The translations under genes were made by a program, and so were the position numbers. From positions 1 through 56,055 of the forward strand of contig JAHCAO010000014.1 in NCBI GenBank assembly GCA_019634835.1: 56,055 nucleotides of DNA, read 5' to 3'. The notes below the pieces were generated by a model. The model worked only from the letters and a program-made list of their open reading frames with translations. It did not search any database and was not told the DNA's origin. Of this stretch, positions 20,001 through 30,236 are shown in pieces; the first letter of the stretch is position 1, and every line of letters starts with the position of its first letter. The stretch is from Gammaproteobacteria bacterium (GTDB taxonomy: Bacteria; Pseudomonadota; Gammaproteobacteria; DSM-16500).

Positions 20001-20969
20001 ATGGTTCCCATGCCGCTTCCAACCAACATTTCCACTAAAGCGGTTAACTTGATGAATAGATTTGTCAGTTTGCGAACGCAGCACCAACCCATAAGATTGG
20101 AATGAGCTTTGAATTTGTTGGAATGCACCATGGCCCCAATCAGCCCATATTTTAGCACTCACAATACCTTCGTCGGCCTGCCAACCTTTCCATACATACC
20201 CTTTTGCCCATTGTGAAATCGAGAAACCAGTGACATATAAATAAACATGGGCCTTAATTTGTGACAAATCAACACCTGTACCATTCCATTGAATTGCCAC
20301 AGCAATTTCTGTAGGCAATGTCTGATGCAAGATCGCTTTACCTAGAATGTAATGTCTAGTTTTTGTATTTTTAAAATTTAATTCGTGTAACGTAACAAAT
20401 TTCTTTTGACCATCCGGCCCAGTGTAATGAACATCAATATCACGTAAAATCAAATGAGGTTCTTGAGATATCCAAGCCGCCGCATCCATCCATCCCGTTT
20501 CGCTAGAATGAGGCTGTTGATTAAAGCTTAACGCAGGAAAGCCTTGTAATGTTAATTCGCCAGTGGCAGCTTGATTAACATTCAACGCTGTACCAGATAC
20601 CATCATTCCGTTGGTCACCACCTTCCACTGCCATAGGCTTTGCGGAATCGAAAATAGAATATTGATTTTCTTGACTTGTAGTGTTGGCTGCTGAGATGCT
20701 TTATCTCGTATCGTCACCTGATTCAGGCTAATCACCGGCTGGTATTGATACCAAGAGAGTTGGACATTTTTGATCGCAACTGGCATTTGCAATAATTGGC
20801 TAGCTAGTTTTTCAAAATCAGTGCGATGCTTATCCAGGATTGGGGTAAGAAACTGGGCAACACAAACAATAACTGCAGCAACAATGATTAATGCAGCAAA
20901 TACATACGCTGCTTTTCTAATAAGGGACTTTAGAAATGCTTTCACAACACTACCTCTTGGCTTTCTCAT
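17094..20969 (-). CDS. yhdP: YhdP-type AsmA-superfamily envelope protein
   Basis: Very large bridge-like protein (1291 residues, family usually about 1250-1300). YhdP-TamB-YdbH proteins are linked to phospholipid transport to the outer membrane. A single N-terminal transmembrane helix (AAYVFAALIIVAAVIVCVAQF, about 19-39) is followed by a beta-rich periplasmic body with repeated LNxxNGxI / KMDLGRML-type segments, then the DUF3971/AsmA_2 C-terminal region (about 1100-1270: GRIVDIGRDSAKMDLGRML, NGDILTKNLYFDGPVARI) and a hydrophobic tail (VAATLLTGNPLIGLGAFAV). Its ATG overlaps the mreD stop by 4 bases (ATGA), so it is the last gene of the mre operon, as in other gammaproteobacteria. Confidence 0.9.
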   Translation of the reverse strand: MRKPRGSVVKAFLKSLIRKAAYVFAALIIVAAVIVCVAQFLTPILDKHRTDFEKLASQLLQMPVAIKNVQLSWYQYQPVISLNQVTIRDKASQQPTLQVKKINILFSIPQSLWQWKVVTNGMMVSGTALNVNQAATGELTLQGFPALSFNQQPHSSETGWMDAAAWISQEPHLILRDIDVHYTGPDGQKKFVTLHELNFKNTKTRHYILGKAILHQTLPTEIAVAIQWNGTGVDLSQIKAHVYLYVTGFSISQWAKGYVWKGWQADEGIVSAKIWADWGHGAFQQIQSSFQSYGLVLRSQTDKSIHQVNRFSGNVGWKRHGNHQVFAGDDVLIDLPAHLWPMTNFYISLVSDANGVLTPKAANVGYVDLDDVQQFMLSSSELLPASLLQTATELKLAGALQNVAVVFLGAWNDINHISFNANFTRLSVSPWRKYPGVANLTGMVKWNGAEGDLKLTSTHVVLQYDAIFMHEIAIDQLSGEMEWQRDQNHRWLLRLSSMQMLNNDAVVNAKGAITISPDKPLVTDISANFILRKAAHVARYLPIKIFDADLAKWLQEAFLSGEVQAGQAVLRGALADFPFDKNHGLFSITGKVNNVDFRFAPDWPILQHVTGTLAFTGRKITVDVDHAETLGITATKVHGVIPYLGDDKPQILQVETGDIQTNFVQGLKYVHSSPLEKSIGKMFADMKMNGPIKLKLGLMIPLKDPDNTQVQGSLDIQNGQIHLVPWDLKLNKLNGQIKFTETTAEAKNIRAWLFNKPFQFDLTTQQKTKDVSVIQASFTSSLNIKDIENWLKLPLSQMAQGSTMVKGAIDFSLNAPIEIRLSSNLMGVAINLADQYGKNAQEARDFSADIIAQENQPLRVKVSYGNLLSTAIVFSRKKEKYSLISTNLRFGRGKIDWPKTAGIYITGEFDKLDWDKIKTYMGRSSNTYLSDVALKEVDVRVNYLNLGGQQLTRVRLQVVPIQNDWNVNINSPEIVGQFIVPQNLNRQRMITAQIQKIHMHSDLNAKQSSMMFDVKTLPAINLVANNVQYNDIPLGQITFEATPSANGLTIQTLRILSSRIDLRTSGNWTQSGNNHITHLKGSATSAHVSSLLNSFGMDVHNFVSSNGSLNFDVTWNGGPYAPSISNMNGKALLVLGPGRIVDIGRDSAKMDLGRMLSIFSLQTIPRRLTLDFSDVFQKGYSFDSVRGDVIIRNGDILTKNLYFDGPVARIGINGRIGLKNKDYDLILGVTAHVTSSIPVAATLLTGNPLIGLGAFAVNTMLGSSMPGAATNYYAVRGPWNNPTWKSVKLSR

Positions 20970-21439
20970 GCAAGCTTAAACCACCTACGGCAGTCACGCA
21001 TGACAACAAAAAGCCATGGCCACAGCAACATACTCGTAACAGCAGACAACCAGTACAAATGACTACCTGGTAATTGTCCAATAAATCCCTGAATACAATA
21101 TAGGATAAACAAGTATAATAGCACAAATACTAAAATGCTGATCCCTTGTTGTAAAAGGGGATACATACGCAACCGAATATGCATTCTTGAGACAAAATAT
21201 ACGACTATGGTAAAAGCCAGCGCATGCTCTCCTAAGAGCGTGCCATTTAACAAATCAACCACAAGCCCCATTAACCAAGCCACGCCAACACTCACTTGAT
21301 AAGGAGCCATCATGGCCCAATAAATGAGCACCATTAATACCCATGCTGGACGCAACCATACTGTCCAATCTGGCATGGGTAATAGCGCCAAAATAAGAGC
21401 AATCAGCAATGTCGTCGAGATGGCAAAAAAACTATTCAT
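20966..21439 (-). CDS. mreD: Rod-shape protein MreD
   Basis: Polytopic inner-membrane subunit of the elongasome, about 157 residues with five to six hydrophobic helices (FFAISTTLLIALILALLP, WVLMVLIYWAMMAPY, VGVAWLMGLVVDLLNG, LAFTIVVYFVSRM, GISILVFVLLYLFILYC, WLSAVTSMLLWPWLFVVM). The segment PAWVLMVLIYWAMMAPYQVSVGVAWLMGLVVDLL is split here by family alignment into the typical MreD signature. GTG at 21448 (overlapping the mreC stop as GTGA) is an alternative start; I prefer the ATG at 21439. Sits between mreC and yhdP with overlapping ends. Confidence 0.9.
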   Translation of the reverse strand: MNSFFAISTTLLIALILALLPMPDWTVWLRPAWVLMVLIYWAMMAPYQVSVGVAWLMGLVVDLLNGTLLGEHALAFTIVVYFVSRMHIRLRMYPLLQQGISILVFVLLYLFILYCIQGFIGQLPGSHLYWLSAVTSMLLWPWLFVVMRDCRRWFKLA

Positions 21440-21444
21440 TTCAT

Positions 21445-22263
21445 TCACTGGCTCCAGATTAACAATACTTGCCTGCTGCTATCTAGGCGTGCACTAGGTT
21501 GTAAATAGACTTCTGCAAATTGATGCGCAGGATCTTTGTTCGCAGATATCACTTTGCCAACAGGATAACCTTCAGGATAACGATCTCCTAAACCAGACGA
21601 CAGAAAAACATCGCCTACAGTAATATCAGCAGTATTTGGTACATACATAAGCCGTAACTTACCACTATAACTATCTCCTGTTGCAATCGCGCGTACACCA
21701 TTGCGTACATTTTGCACAGCAATACCGCTACGAGGATCATTAATCAATAAAACCCGACTCGTAATAGGTCCAGCTGAAACAACCTGACCCATGATGCCGG
21801 TTGCATCTAATACTGGTTGTCCTACAAATACACCATCGCGAGTCCCCTTATTTAACACCACTTGGTTCACAAAGGGCTCAAAATCAACTGCGAGCAACTC
21901 AGCAATTAATGTTTTACCTTTTACTTGTTTAGAAGATTGAAATAATGCTTTGAGGTAGTTATTTTCTGATTCAATGGCGATAAGCCGTTGTAATTGAGAG
22001 CGGAGCAATAATTGTTCAGCCTTGAGGCTCAAGTTTTCATTGACTAAGTCATCATGAGTACTAATGGCGCTTTTCACATTATCAATAAAATTCGTAGGCC
22101 AGCTTACAACATATTGCAGTGGTGCAAGCGGCAGCGACAAAGCTGCCCGAATTAGTGCGAAAGCTTCCATTCTCTTATCCATGACCATCAAAGCAACAGA
22201 TAAGAAAATCAGAAGGATCGCACGTAATCCAGGCTGTGATTCGCGATGAAATATGGAGCGGAT
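21445..22263 (-). CDS. mreC: Rod-shape protein MreC (non-ATG upstream start proposed)
   Basis: Bitopic elongasome scaffold linking MreB/MreD to PBP2. The periplasmic part is clear: coiled coil (LVNENLSLKAEQLLLRSQLQ), then NQVVLNKGTRDGVFVGQPVL, GIMGQVV, SRVLLINDPRSGIAVQ and SSGLGDRYPEGYPVG. The first usual start codons (TTG 22191, ATG 22188, ATG 22182) would delete the N-terminal cytoplasmic stretch and most of the membrane helix. In frame upstream lies RSIFHRESQPGLRAILLIFL, closely matching the normal MreC start (PSLQIRLILAVL in E. coli). The only start-like codons there are ATC at 22263 or ATA at 22254, preceded by the purine-rich GAGAGGGTAGGG. So an unusual start codon, or N-terminal truncation, is implied. 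Confidence 0.85.
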   Translation of the reverse strand: MRSIFHRESQPGLRAILLIFLSVALMVMDKRMEAFALIRAALSLPLAPLQYVVSWPTNFIDNVKSAISTHDDLVNENLSLKAEQLLLRSQLQRLIAIESENNYLKALFQSSKQVKGKTLIAELLAVDFEPFVNQVVLNKGTRDGVFVGQPVLDATGIMGQVVSAGPITSRVLLINDPRSGIAVQNVRNGVRAIATGDSYSGKLRLMYVPNTADITVGDVFLSSGLGDRYPEGYPVGKVISANKDPAHQFAEVYLQPSARLDSSRQVLLIWSQ

Positions 22264-22276
22264 AGCCCTACCCTCT

Positions 22277-23365
<1,089 letters not shown>

Positions 23366-23443
23366 TTAACCCTAGTCTTGCATTCTAATCAATTTAAGTC
23401 TAAGACGCTACGTAAAAGTTAGGAATTTTCATCTCACATGCAT

Positions 23444-23449
23444 TATAAT
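23444..23449 (+). promoter_or_regulatory. Probable -10 box for gatCAB
   Basis: Perfect TATAAT about 38 bp before the gatC start; the -35 region is poor. It lies in the divergent gatC/mreB intergenic region. Confidence 0.45.
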
Positions 23450-23487
23450 GCGTGACTCTTCGTAAACAAAATTAGGAACTGATCCCG

Positions 23488-23781
23488 ATGTCTCTAACTT
23501 CAGATGACGTAAAAAAAATCGCCCATCTTGCACGCTTGAACTTGTCTGAAAGTGATATTACCTTTTACACGCCACAATTATCATCCATTTTACATTTCAT
23601 AGAACAACTAAACCACGCTAGCACATCAAGTGTAGAACCACTCGCACATCCATTGGATATTTCACAGCGTTTACGCGCCGATGTGGTGACTGAACCCGAT
23701 CTGAGAGATAAATACCAGCATATCGCACCTCAAGTAAACGCTGGACTTTATCTCGTCCCCAAAGTGATAGAAGAGGTATAA
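23488..23781 (+). CDS. gatC: Asp/Glu-tRNA amidotransferase subunit C
   Basis: Small subunit (97 residues) that stabilises the GatA-GatB complex. Typical beginning [20 protein letters not shown], the segment [14 protein letters not shown], and the end [11 protein letters not shown]...[18 protein letters not shown]. First gene of gatC-gatA-gatB, 5 bp before gatA. The complex converts Glu-tRNA-Gln and/or Asp-tRNA-Asn to the amidated forms. Confidence 0.96.
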   Translation: MSLTSDDVKKIAHLARLNLSESDITFYTPQLSSILHFIEQLNHASTSSVEPLAHPLDISQRLRADVVTEPDLRDKYQHIAPQVNAGLYLVPKVIEEV

Positions 23782-23786
23782 GAATA

Positions 23787-25238
23787 ATGCACCATAAAAC
23801 GATTGCTGAATTATCCACTGAATTAGCAGCAAAACGAATTTCTAGTGTTGAGCTGACCCGACTGTACCTTGAGCGTATCCAACACTTTAATAACATATTA
23901 AATAGCTTTATTACCATCACGGAAGAACATGCACTCCAAGCAGCAAAACAAGCTGATGAGCTGCGTTCACAAGGAAAAGCTGGGGCATTAACCGGTATCC
24001 CTATTGCTCAAAAAGACATTTTTTGCACGGATGGTATTAAAACAACTTGCGGCTCTAAAATGCTAGATAATTTTATTGCGCCTTACGATGCAACCGTGGT
24101 GAAAAATCTTAAATTAGCAGGCACCGTAATGTTAGGCAAAACCAACATGGATGAATTTGCCATGGGATCTTCGAATGAAACCAGTTATTACGGCCCTACT
24201 AAAAACCCATGGAATATCGATTACGTGCCTGGTGGATCATCAGGCGGTTCCGCCGCCGCAGTAGCAGGATGCTTGACTCCTGCAGCAACAGGAACAGACA
24301 CAGGCGGCTCCATTCGTCAACCTGCCGCTTTATGTGGCATCACAGGCATCAAACCCACTTATGGGCGTGTTTCACGCTTTGGTATGATTGCGTTTGCTTC
24401 CAGCCTAGATCAAGGCGGGCCGTTAGCCAAGACAGCAGAAGATTGCGCTCTTTTGCTAAATGCCATGTCAGGTTTTGATGAAAAAGATTCAACGAGTGTT
24501 AATCAACCTGTCCCAGATTATACCGCAAACTTAAATCACTCCATCAAAGGCATACGCATCGGATTACCCAAGGAGTATTTTAGCCATGGACTCAGCAATG
24601 AAGTGGCAACTGCAATACAAACTGCTATTAAAGAATATGAAAAACTAGGGGCTGTGATTGAAGAAATCAGCTTACCCAACACAGGATTATCTGTGCCTGT
24701 TTATTATGTGATTGCCCCAGCAGAATGCTCTTCTAATTTAGCCCGATATGATGGTGTACGGTATGGGTATCGTTGTAAAGATCCTGTCGATTTACAAGAT
24801 CTTTACAAGCGCTCGCGCAGTGAAGGATTTGGCAGTGAAGTCAAACGGCGCATCATGGTCGGCACGTATGTTTTATCTGCCGGCTATTACGATGCCTATT
24901 ATTTAAAAGCCCAAAAAGTACGCCGGTTAATCCGCGATGACTTCGCCCAAGCATTTAAAAAAGTTGATGTGATTTTATCACCTACCACCCCAACACCAGC
25001 TTTTAAATTTGGTGAAAAAACCCATGATCCGATCAGCATGTATCTTTCTGATATTTACACGATTGCAGTTAACCTTGCCGGCTTACCTGGAATTTCTATT
25101 CCCGCTGGATTTGTGAATCGTCTACCGATAGGCATGCAATTAATCGGCAACTTATTTGACGAAGCTAAACTACTCAATATCGCACATCAATACCAAAAAA
25201 TTACTGATTGGCACAAACAAATTCCGGAGGGATTTTAA
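23787..25238 (+). CDS. gatA: Asp/Glu-tRNA amidotransferase subunit A (amidase)
   Basis: Glutaminase subunit that frees ammonia from glutamine for transamidation. The 483 residues are normal. Amidase-signature catalytic triad: Lys in [14 protein letters not shown], cis-Ser in [14 protein letters not shown], and nucleophile Ser in [16 protein letters not shown]. Further family pieces: [17 protein letters not shown] and [21 protein letters not shown]. All residues appear intact. The gatB start lies 2 bp after its stop, so translation is probably coupled. Confidence 0.97.
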   Translation: MHHKTIAELSTELAAKRISSVELTRLYLERIQHFNNILNSFITITEEHALQAAKQADELRSQGKAGALTGIPIAQKDIFCTDGIKTTCGSKMLDNFIAPYDATVVKNLKLAGTVMLGKTNMDEFAMGSSNETSYYGPTKNPWNIDYVPGGSSGGSAAAVAGCLTPAATGTDTGGSIRQPAALCGITGIKPTYGRVSRFGMIAFASSLDQGGPLAKTAEDCALLLNAMSGFDEKDSTSVNQPVPDYTANLNHSIKGIRIGLPKEYFSHGLSNEVATAIQTAIKEYEKLGAVIEEISLPNTGLSVPVYYVIAPAECSSNLARYDGVRYGYRCKDPVDLQDLYKRSRSEGFGSEVKRRIMVGTYVLSAGYYDAYYLKAQKVRRLIRDDFAQAFKKVDVILSPTTPTPAFKFGEKTHDPISMYLSDIYTIAVNLAGLPGISIPAGFVNRLPIGMQLIGNLFDEAKLLNIAHQYQKITDWHKQIPEGF

Positions 25239-25240
25239 TC

Positions 25241-26677
25241 ATGGAGTGGGAAGTTGTCATTGGTCTTGAAATACACGCGCAATTAGCCACTAAAAGTAAA
25301 ATATTTTCTGCTGCGGCCACTCAATATGGTGCAGAACCCAACTCACAAGCCTGTGCTATAGACTTAGGCTTACCTGGTGTACTGCCCGTATTAAACGAAA
25401 AAGCCGTCGAAATGGCGATAAAATTTGGGTTAGGTGCTAATGCAGAAATCGCACGCCAATCTATTTTTGCCCGCAAAAATTATTTTTATCCAGACCTACC
25501 TAAAGGCTATCAAATCAGCCAATATGAATTACCCATTGTTGGTAAAGGTTATGTAGACGTACCACTCGATGATCATTCCAGTAAACGCATCCATATTACC
25601 CGTGCACATTTAGAAGAAGATGCGGGTAAATCTTTACACGAAGATTTTCATGGATTAAGCGGAATTGATTTAAACCGTGCCGGTACACCACTGCTAGAAA
25701 TCGTCTCTGAACCTGATATACGTTCTGCCAAAGAAGCTGTCGCTTATCTTAAAACGATTCATTCACTCGTGCGCTACTTAGACATATGCGATGGTAACAT
25801 GCAAGAAGGGTCTTTCCGTTGTGACGCCAATGTATCTATTCGACCTAAAGGGGAAACGACATTTGGAACACGTACAGAATTAAAAAACATTAATTCATTC
25901 CGTTTTGTAGAACGCGCCATTAATCACGAAGTAGAACGCCAGATTAATATTATTGAAAATGGCGGAAAAATCGTACAAGAAACACGCTTGTATGATCCTA
26001 ACAAGAATGAAACACGTTCCATGCGCAGTAAAGAAGAAGCAAATGATTATCGCTATTTTCCTGATCCCGATTTACTTCCGCTGATTATTACCGATGAACT
26101 CATTGAATCAGTCCGCCAAGCATTGCCTGAATTGCCTCAACAAAAACGTCAACGATTCATAGAACAGTATGGATTGAATGCTTATGATGCTAGCATTTTA
26201 GTCAGCAGTAAAGACATGGCTAATTTTTATGAAACCACTGTAAAAGAGTCTGGCAATCAACCCAAATTAGCAGCAAATTGGATTATCAGCGAATTATTAG
26301 GTGCGTTAAATAAAGCTGGATTAGATATCAACGAAAGCCCTATTTCATCCACTCAATTAGGAAAATTGGTTTCACGCATTGCTGATCACACTATTTCCGG
26401 CAAAATTGCTAAAATCATTTTCGAAGCACTTTGGAACAAAGAAGGCGATGTAGACGATATCATTGAACAACGTGGATTAAAGCAAGTCACTGATACTGCT
26501 GCCATTGAAACGCTCATCGATGAAATCATCGCTGCCAACCCTCAGCAAGTAGCCGATTACCGCGCTGGTAAAGAGAAACTACTTGGTTTCTTTGTGGGGC
26601 TAGCGATGAAAGCCTCTGGTGGAAAATTAAATCCTGGTCAATTAAATGAATTATTGAAAAAGAAGCTGCAAGGGTGA
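25241..26677 (+). CDS. gatB: Asp/Glu-tRNA amidotransferase subunit B
   Basis: Subunit that phosphorylates the misacylated tRNA end and performs the amide transfer. Start at ATG 25241 ([20 protein letters not shown]), with CCGGAGGG 8 bases upstream. About 478 residues. Core motifs: [57 protein letters not shown]. The C-terminal YqeY-like tail domain (about 330-478) ends in [16 protein letters not shown]. Third gene of gatCAB. Confidence 0.97.
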   Translation: MEWEVVIGLEIHAQLATKSKIFSAAATQYGAEPNSQACAIDLGLPGVLPVLNEKAVEMAIKFGLGANAEIARQSIFARKNYFYPDLPKGYQISQYELPIVGKGYVDVPLDDHSSKRIHITRAHLEEDAGKSLHEDFHGLSGIDLNRAGTPLLEIVSEPDIRSAKEAVAYLKTIHSLVRYLDICDGNMQEGSFRCDANVSIRPKGETTFGTRTELKNINSFRFVERAINHEVERQINIIENGGKIVQETRLYDPNKNETRSMRSKEEANDYRYFPDPDLLPLIITDELIESVRQALPELPQQKRQRFIEQYGLNAYDASILVSSKDMANFYETTVKESGNQPKLAANWIISELLGALNKAGLDINESPISSTQLGKLVSRIADHTISGKIAKIIFEALWNKEGDVDDIIEQRGLKQVTDTAAIETLIDEIIAANPQQVADYRAGKEKLLGFFVGLAMKASGGKLNPGQLNELLKKKLQG

Positions 26678-26690
26678 AAACAATAGCATC

Positions 26691-29600
26691 ATGACCACAC
26701 ATCCTGAGTTACACCTAAATGATTTTACCTTCAGCGAGTTATTTCACTCAGATGGATTACACCACCTAGACCAAACTTTTTTAACTTATTTAAGAGAAAG
26801 AAACCTAACACTACATGACAAGTTACTCGCTTACCGTCAAGCAACCAACCCATTCACCACATTAGAAACCAGTGAATTATTAATTCGTTGTGCCATCATA
26901 CTCGAGGGTTTTCTCGCTTCATTCTTCCAGATTGAAGAAGCAACCACCATACGTCAGGCTACCACCACTTCTTTCAATCCTATCTCAACTTTTAAAAAAT
27001 ACTTTGTCTTGCGCCGCGCCAAAAAAGAAATAAGCAAAGTTGAATCATTTCCTTCTTTCACTGAACTGAACGAATGGCTAACAACAGAATTAAAAAAAAC
27101 ACCACTTCAATCTCAAGATAAAGAACTCGCAGTGTCTTTGCTTGGCACACATTATCTCAATAATCCAGACGGGTACACGCAAGAAATTGAAAAGCTCGTG
27201 CAATGGTGTACCCGTGCATTGACATCGACGCAAGGTCAACAAATCATTGCTCATTGGGTTAGTTTTAATATTCCTGGACGCTTGGAATACACCAATTTAG
27301 TACACACCATACCGATTGAACACGACAAATGCGGCCGCGTAGCTGCGCCGGATGGAACATTACGATTACGTGATGGATTTAAATTAACTGATCCACGCAT
27401 GAGTGCTCGCAAAGCCCAAGATGAAATCAATTATTGTATTTATTGCCATGATCATGATGGTGATTTTTGTTCTAAAGGTTTTCCCGTTAAAAAAGGAGAT
27501 CCCACACAAGGATTTAAAAAAAATCCCTTGGACGTCACGCTAACCGGCTGTCCTTTAGAAGAAAAAATTTCAGAAATGCACCTTCTTAAAAAAGAAGGTT
27601 ACACCCTCGCCTCGCTTGCCATGGTCATGGTAGATAACCCCATGTGTCCTGTTACAGGGCATCGCATTTGCAATGAGTGCATGAAAGCTTGTATTTATCA
27701 AAAACAAGATCCTGTCAACATTCCACAAATTGAAACACGTGTCTTGACTGATGTGTTGGAGCTGCCCTGGGGAGTAGAGATTTATGATTTACTCACGCGC
27801 TGGAACCCGCTGCGGCAACAGCAATGGATCATGAAGCCTTATAACGGGCTCAAAGTCATGATTGCTGGCATGGGGCCAGCGGGATTCACACTAGCACATC
27901 ACTTACTACTAGAAGGTTTTGCTGTAGTAGGATTTGACGGTCTCAAAATTGAACCTCTGCCAGAAGCGTTGATTCATCAGCCTATTTATCGTTTTGCTGA
28001 TTTACAAGAATCACTAGACGAGCGTTTAATGGCGGGATTTGGCGGCGTCGCAGAATATGGCATCACTGTACGTTGGGACAAAAACTTTTTAAAGCTCATT
28101 TATCTTAGCCTGATGCGCCGTCCTTATTTCCAAGTATTTGGCGGAGTACGTTTTGGCGGTACCATCACGATAGAAGATGCTTGGGAGATGGGCTTCGATC
28201 ATTTTGTCGTTGCAGTGGGTGCAGGCTTGCCTAAAGCCTTATTTATTCCTGGCAGCCTAGCACCTGGGATGCGTCAAGCTAATGATTTTTTAATGGCATT
28301 ACAGTTAGGTAACGCCGCCAAATCCAGCAGCTTAACGAACCTGCAAATCCGTTTGCCTGCTGTAGTCATTGGCGGTGGATTGACTGGCGTCGATACAGCA
28401 ACAGAATTGCAAGCGTATTACATCACGCAAGTAGAAAAAATCCAGGTACGCTATGACATTCTCTGTGCGGAATATGGAGCAGAGGTGATCCACCAACAAC
28501 TGGATCCCGCTTCGCGCGAAATTCTGGCAGAATATTTACGCCACGGCATTGCCGTGCGCAAAGAACGCGATCGCGCTAAAGCGCAAGGCCAACCGCCTAA
28601 TTTTATCAAGTTAATACGCGAATGGGGTGGTGTCACCATTGTCTATCGTCGCTCTATGCAAGAATCACCTGCTTATATTAATAATCATGAAGAATTACAA
28701 AAAGCCTTGGAAGAAGGGATTTATTATTGTGAAGGATTAGAGCCTACCGCAGTCGATTTAAATGAGTACGGCCATGTTGAAGCGCTGGTTTGTCATCAGC
28801 GCACACGAAATCCACAGCATGAATGGGTCACCACGACAGAAGAAAGACGTCTCCCTGCACGTTCGATTTTAGTCGCCACTGGCACACAACCCAATACCGC
28901 TTATGAATTTGAACATCGTGGCACCTTCAACCGCTTAAATTTGCAATACCAGCATTACGAAGATAATCATAACGAATTAAATGCTGCACATGGTGTAGCA
29001 CATTGTAAAGATCCACAATTTGGCCCCTTTACGTCTTACCACAAAGCCCATCAACGCGTCAGTTTGATTGGTGATACGCATCCGGTGTTTCATGGCAGTG
29101 TAGTAAAAGCTATTGCTTCTGGCTTGCGCACGTATCCTAAAATACTCGCTATTTTACAAGACAAGTTAAGCCAACGTGGAAATGAAAAAGAATATACTCA
29201 ATTTGCTGAACGAATGAATTATTTATTTGATGCGCGTGTCAAAACAGCTTCACGTAAGACAAAAAATGTACTGGAATTGACGATTCAAGCACCACTCGCT
29301 GCCAAACATTTTAAACCAGGGCAATTTTATCGATTACAAAATTTTGAAACACTGGCACCACGCATTGATCACACCCTGTTACAAATGGAGCCGCTCGCGC
29401 TTGTCACAGCACATTGTGATACTGCACAGGGTGTGCTGACTTTTTGGGTCACAGAAAATACTGCGACAGCTAAATTGTGTGCCACGTTAAAGCCGGGTGA
29501 ACCTGTTTCACTCATGGGCCCGACGGGTGTGCGCGCGAAAATTCCTACTGAACATGAGACGGTATTAATCATCGGTAATACTGCGAGTTTCGCTTTTTTA

Positions 29601-30191
29601 CACAGTTATGGAACAGAAATGCGAGCAGCAGGTAACCGCGTGATTTACCTCGGCCAATTGGAGCATCCCGAGGAAATTTATTGCCAACAAGAACTGGAAC
29701 AATCAGCCGATACCATTATTTGGCTCTTCAAAAACAGTAGCACGATGAAAACAAAACGTGATAGCGATTACGTTATCAACAGCGATCATATCATCACAGC
29801 GTTAACGCAGCAGGCACATGCCATTTCTCTGGCTGATGTGGATAGAATTTTTATTATCGGCAGCACCGAGTTATTACGTTCTTTCCAAGCAGCACGTCAC
29901 TCATTACTCAAAAAGTATCTTTTAAAAGATCCTAAAGTATTTGGTGCTGTCTACGGTAACATGCAATGCATGTTAAAAGGAGTATGTGCCCAATGCTTGC
30001 AATGGCAAATCGACCCTGAAACCGGTCAACGAACCAAGGCCGTCTTCGCTTGTTCCTGGCAAGACCAACCGTTAGAACTCATTGATATCGACCACATTGA
30101 CGCCCGTCAATCACAAAACCGCTTGTTAGATCAACTTAGTTGCTTGTGGGTGGATCATGTGTTTAAAGCGTATCAAGTGGAGCGAGTGTGA
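26691..30191 (+). CDS. Giant flavin / iron-sulfur oxidoreductase (GltD-like + PyrK-like fusion)
   Basis: 1166 residues; function unassigned. From the N-terminus: a helical region (1-230) without a known match; a Cys-rich section like the Fe-S domain of GltD/dihydropyrimidine dehydrogenase (NYCIYCHDHDGDFCSKG about 245-262, CPVTGHRICNECMKACIYQ about 320-340); an FAD Rossmann motif GMGPAGFTLAHHLLLEG (about 392); a second dinucleotide motif VVIGGGLTGVDTATEL (about 560); then a ferredoxin-reductase/PyrK-like module from about 850 (FKPGQFYRLQNFE; SLMGPTG; LLIIGNTASFAFLHS-like). It ends in a [2Fe-2S] cysteine set C-x4-C-x2-C...C around MLKGVCAQCLQW and FACSW. So it probably moves electrons between NAD(P)H, flavins and a partner. 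It starts 13 bp after gatB. Homologues are known to me in Legionellales-type bacteria only as uncharacterised oxidoreductases. Confidence 0.8.
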   Translation: MTTHPELHLNDFTFSELFHSDGLHHLDQTFLTYLRERNLTLHDKLLAYRQATNPFTTLETSELLIRCAIILEGFLASFFQIEEATTIRQATTTSFNPISTFKKYFVLRRAKKEISKVESFPSFTELNEWLTTELKKTPLQSQDKELAVSLLGTHYLNNPDGYTQEIEKLVQWCTRALTSTQGQQIIAHWVSFNIPGRLEYTNLVHTIPIEHDKCGRVAAPDGTLRLRDGFKLTDPRMSARKAQDEINYCIYCHDHDGDFCSKGFPVKKGDPTQGFKKNPLDVTLTGCPLEEKISEMHLLKKEGYTLASLAMVMVDNPMCPVTGHRICNECMKACIYQKQDPVNIPQIETRVLTDVLELPWGVEIYDLLTRWNPLRQQQWIMKPYNGLKVMIAGMGPAGFTLAHHLLLEGFAVVGFDGLKIEPLPEALIHQPIYRFADLQESLDERLMAGFGGVAEYGITVRWDKNFLKLIYLSLMRRPYFQVFGGVRFGGTITIEDAWEMGFDHFVVAVGAGLPKALFIPGSLAPGMRQANDFLMALQLGNAAKSSSLTNLQIRLPAVVIGGGLTGVDTATELQAYYITQVEKIQVRYDILCAEYGAEVIHQQLDPASREILAEYLRHGIAVRKERDRAKAQGQPPNFIKLIREWGGVTIVYRRSMQESPAYINNHEELQKALEEGIYYCEGLEPTAVDLNEYGHVEALVCHQRTRNPQHEWVTTTEERRLPARSILVATGTQPNTAYEFEHRGTFNRLNLQYQHYEDNHNELNAAHGVAHCKDPQFGPFTSYHKAHQRVSLIGDTHPVFHGSVVKAIASGLRTYPKILAILQDKLSQRGNEKEYTQFAERMNYLFDARVKTASRKTKNVLELTIQAPLAAKHFKPGQFYRLQNFETLAPRIDHTLLQMEPLALVTAHCDTAQGVLTFWVTENTATAKLCATLKPGEPVSLMGPTGVRAKIPTEHETVLIIGNTASFAFLHSYGTEMRAAGNRVIYLGQLEHPEEIYCQQELEQSADTIIWLFKNSSTMKTKRDSDYVINSDHIITALTQQAHAISLADVDRIFIIGSTELLRSFQAARHSLLKKYLLKDPKVFGAVYGNMQCMLKGVCAQCLQWQIDPETGQRTKAVFACSWQDQPLELIDIDHIDARQSQNRLLDQLSCLWVDHVFKAYQVERV

Positions 30192-30236
30192 GGGGTGTTT
30201 TCCGTGTTAGGATATGTTTCTAATATGCTACTTTCT

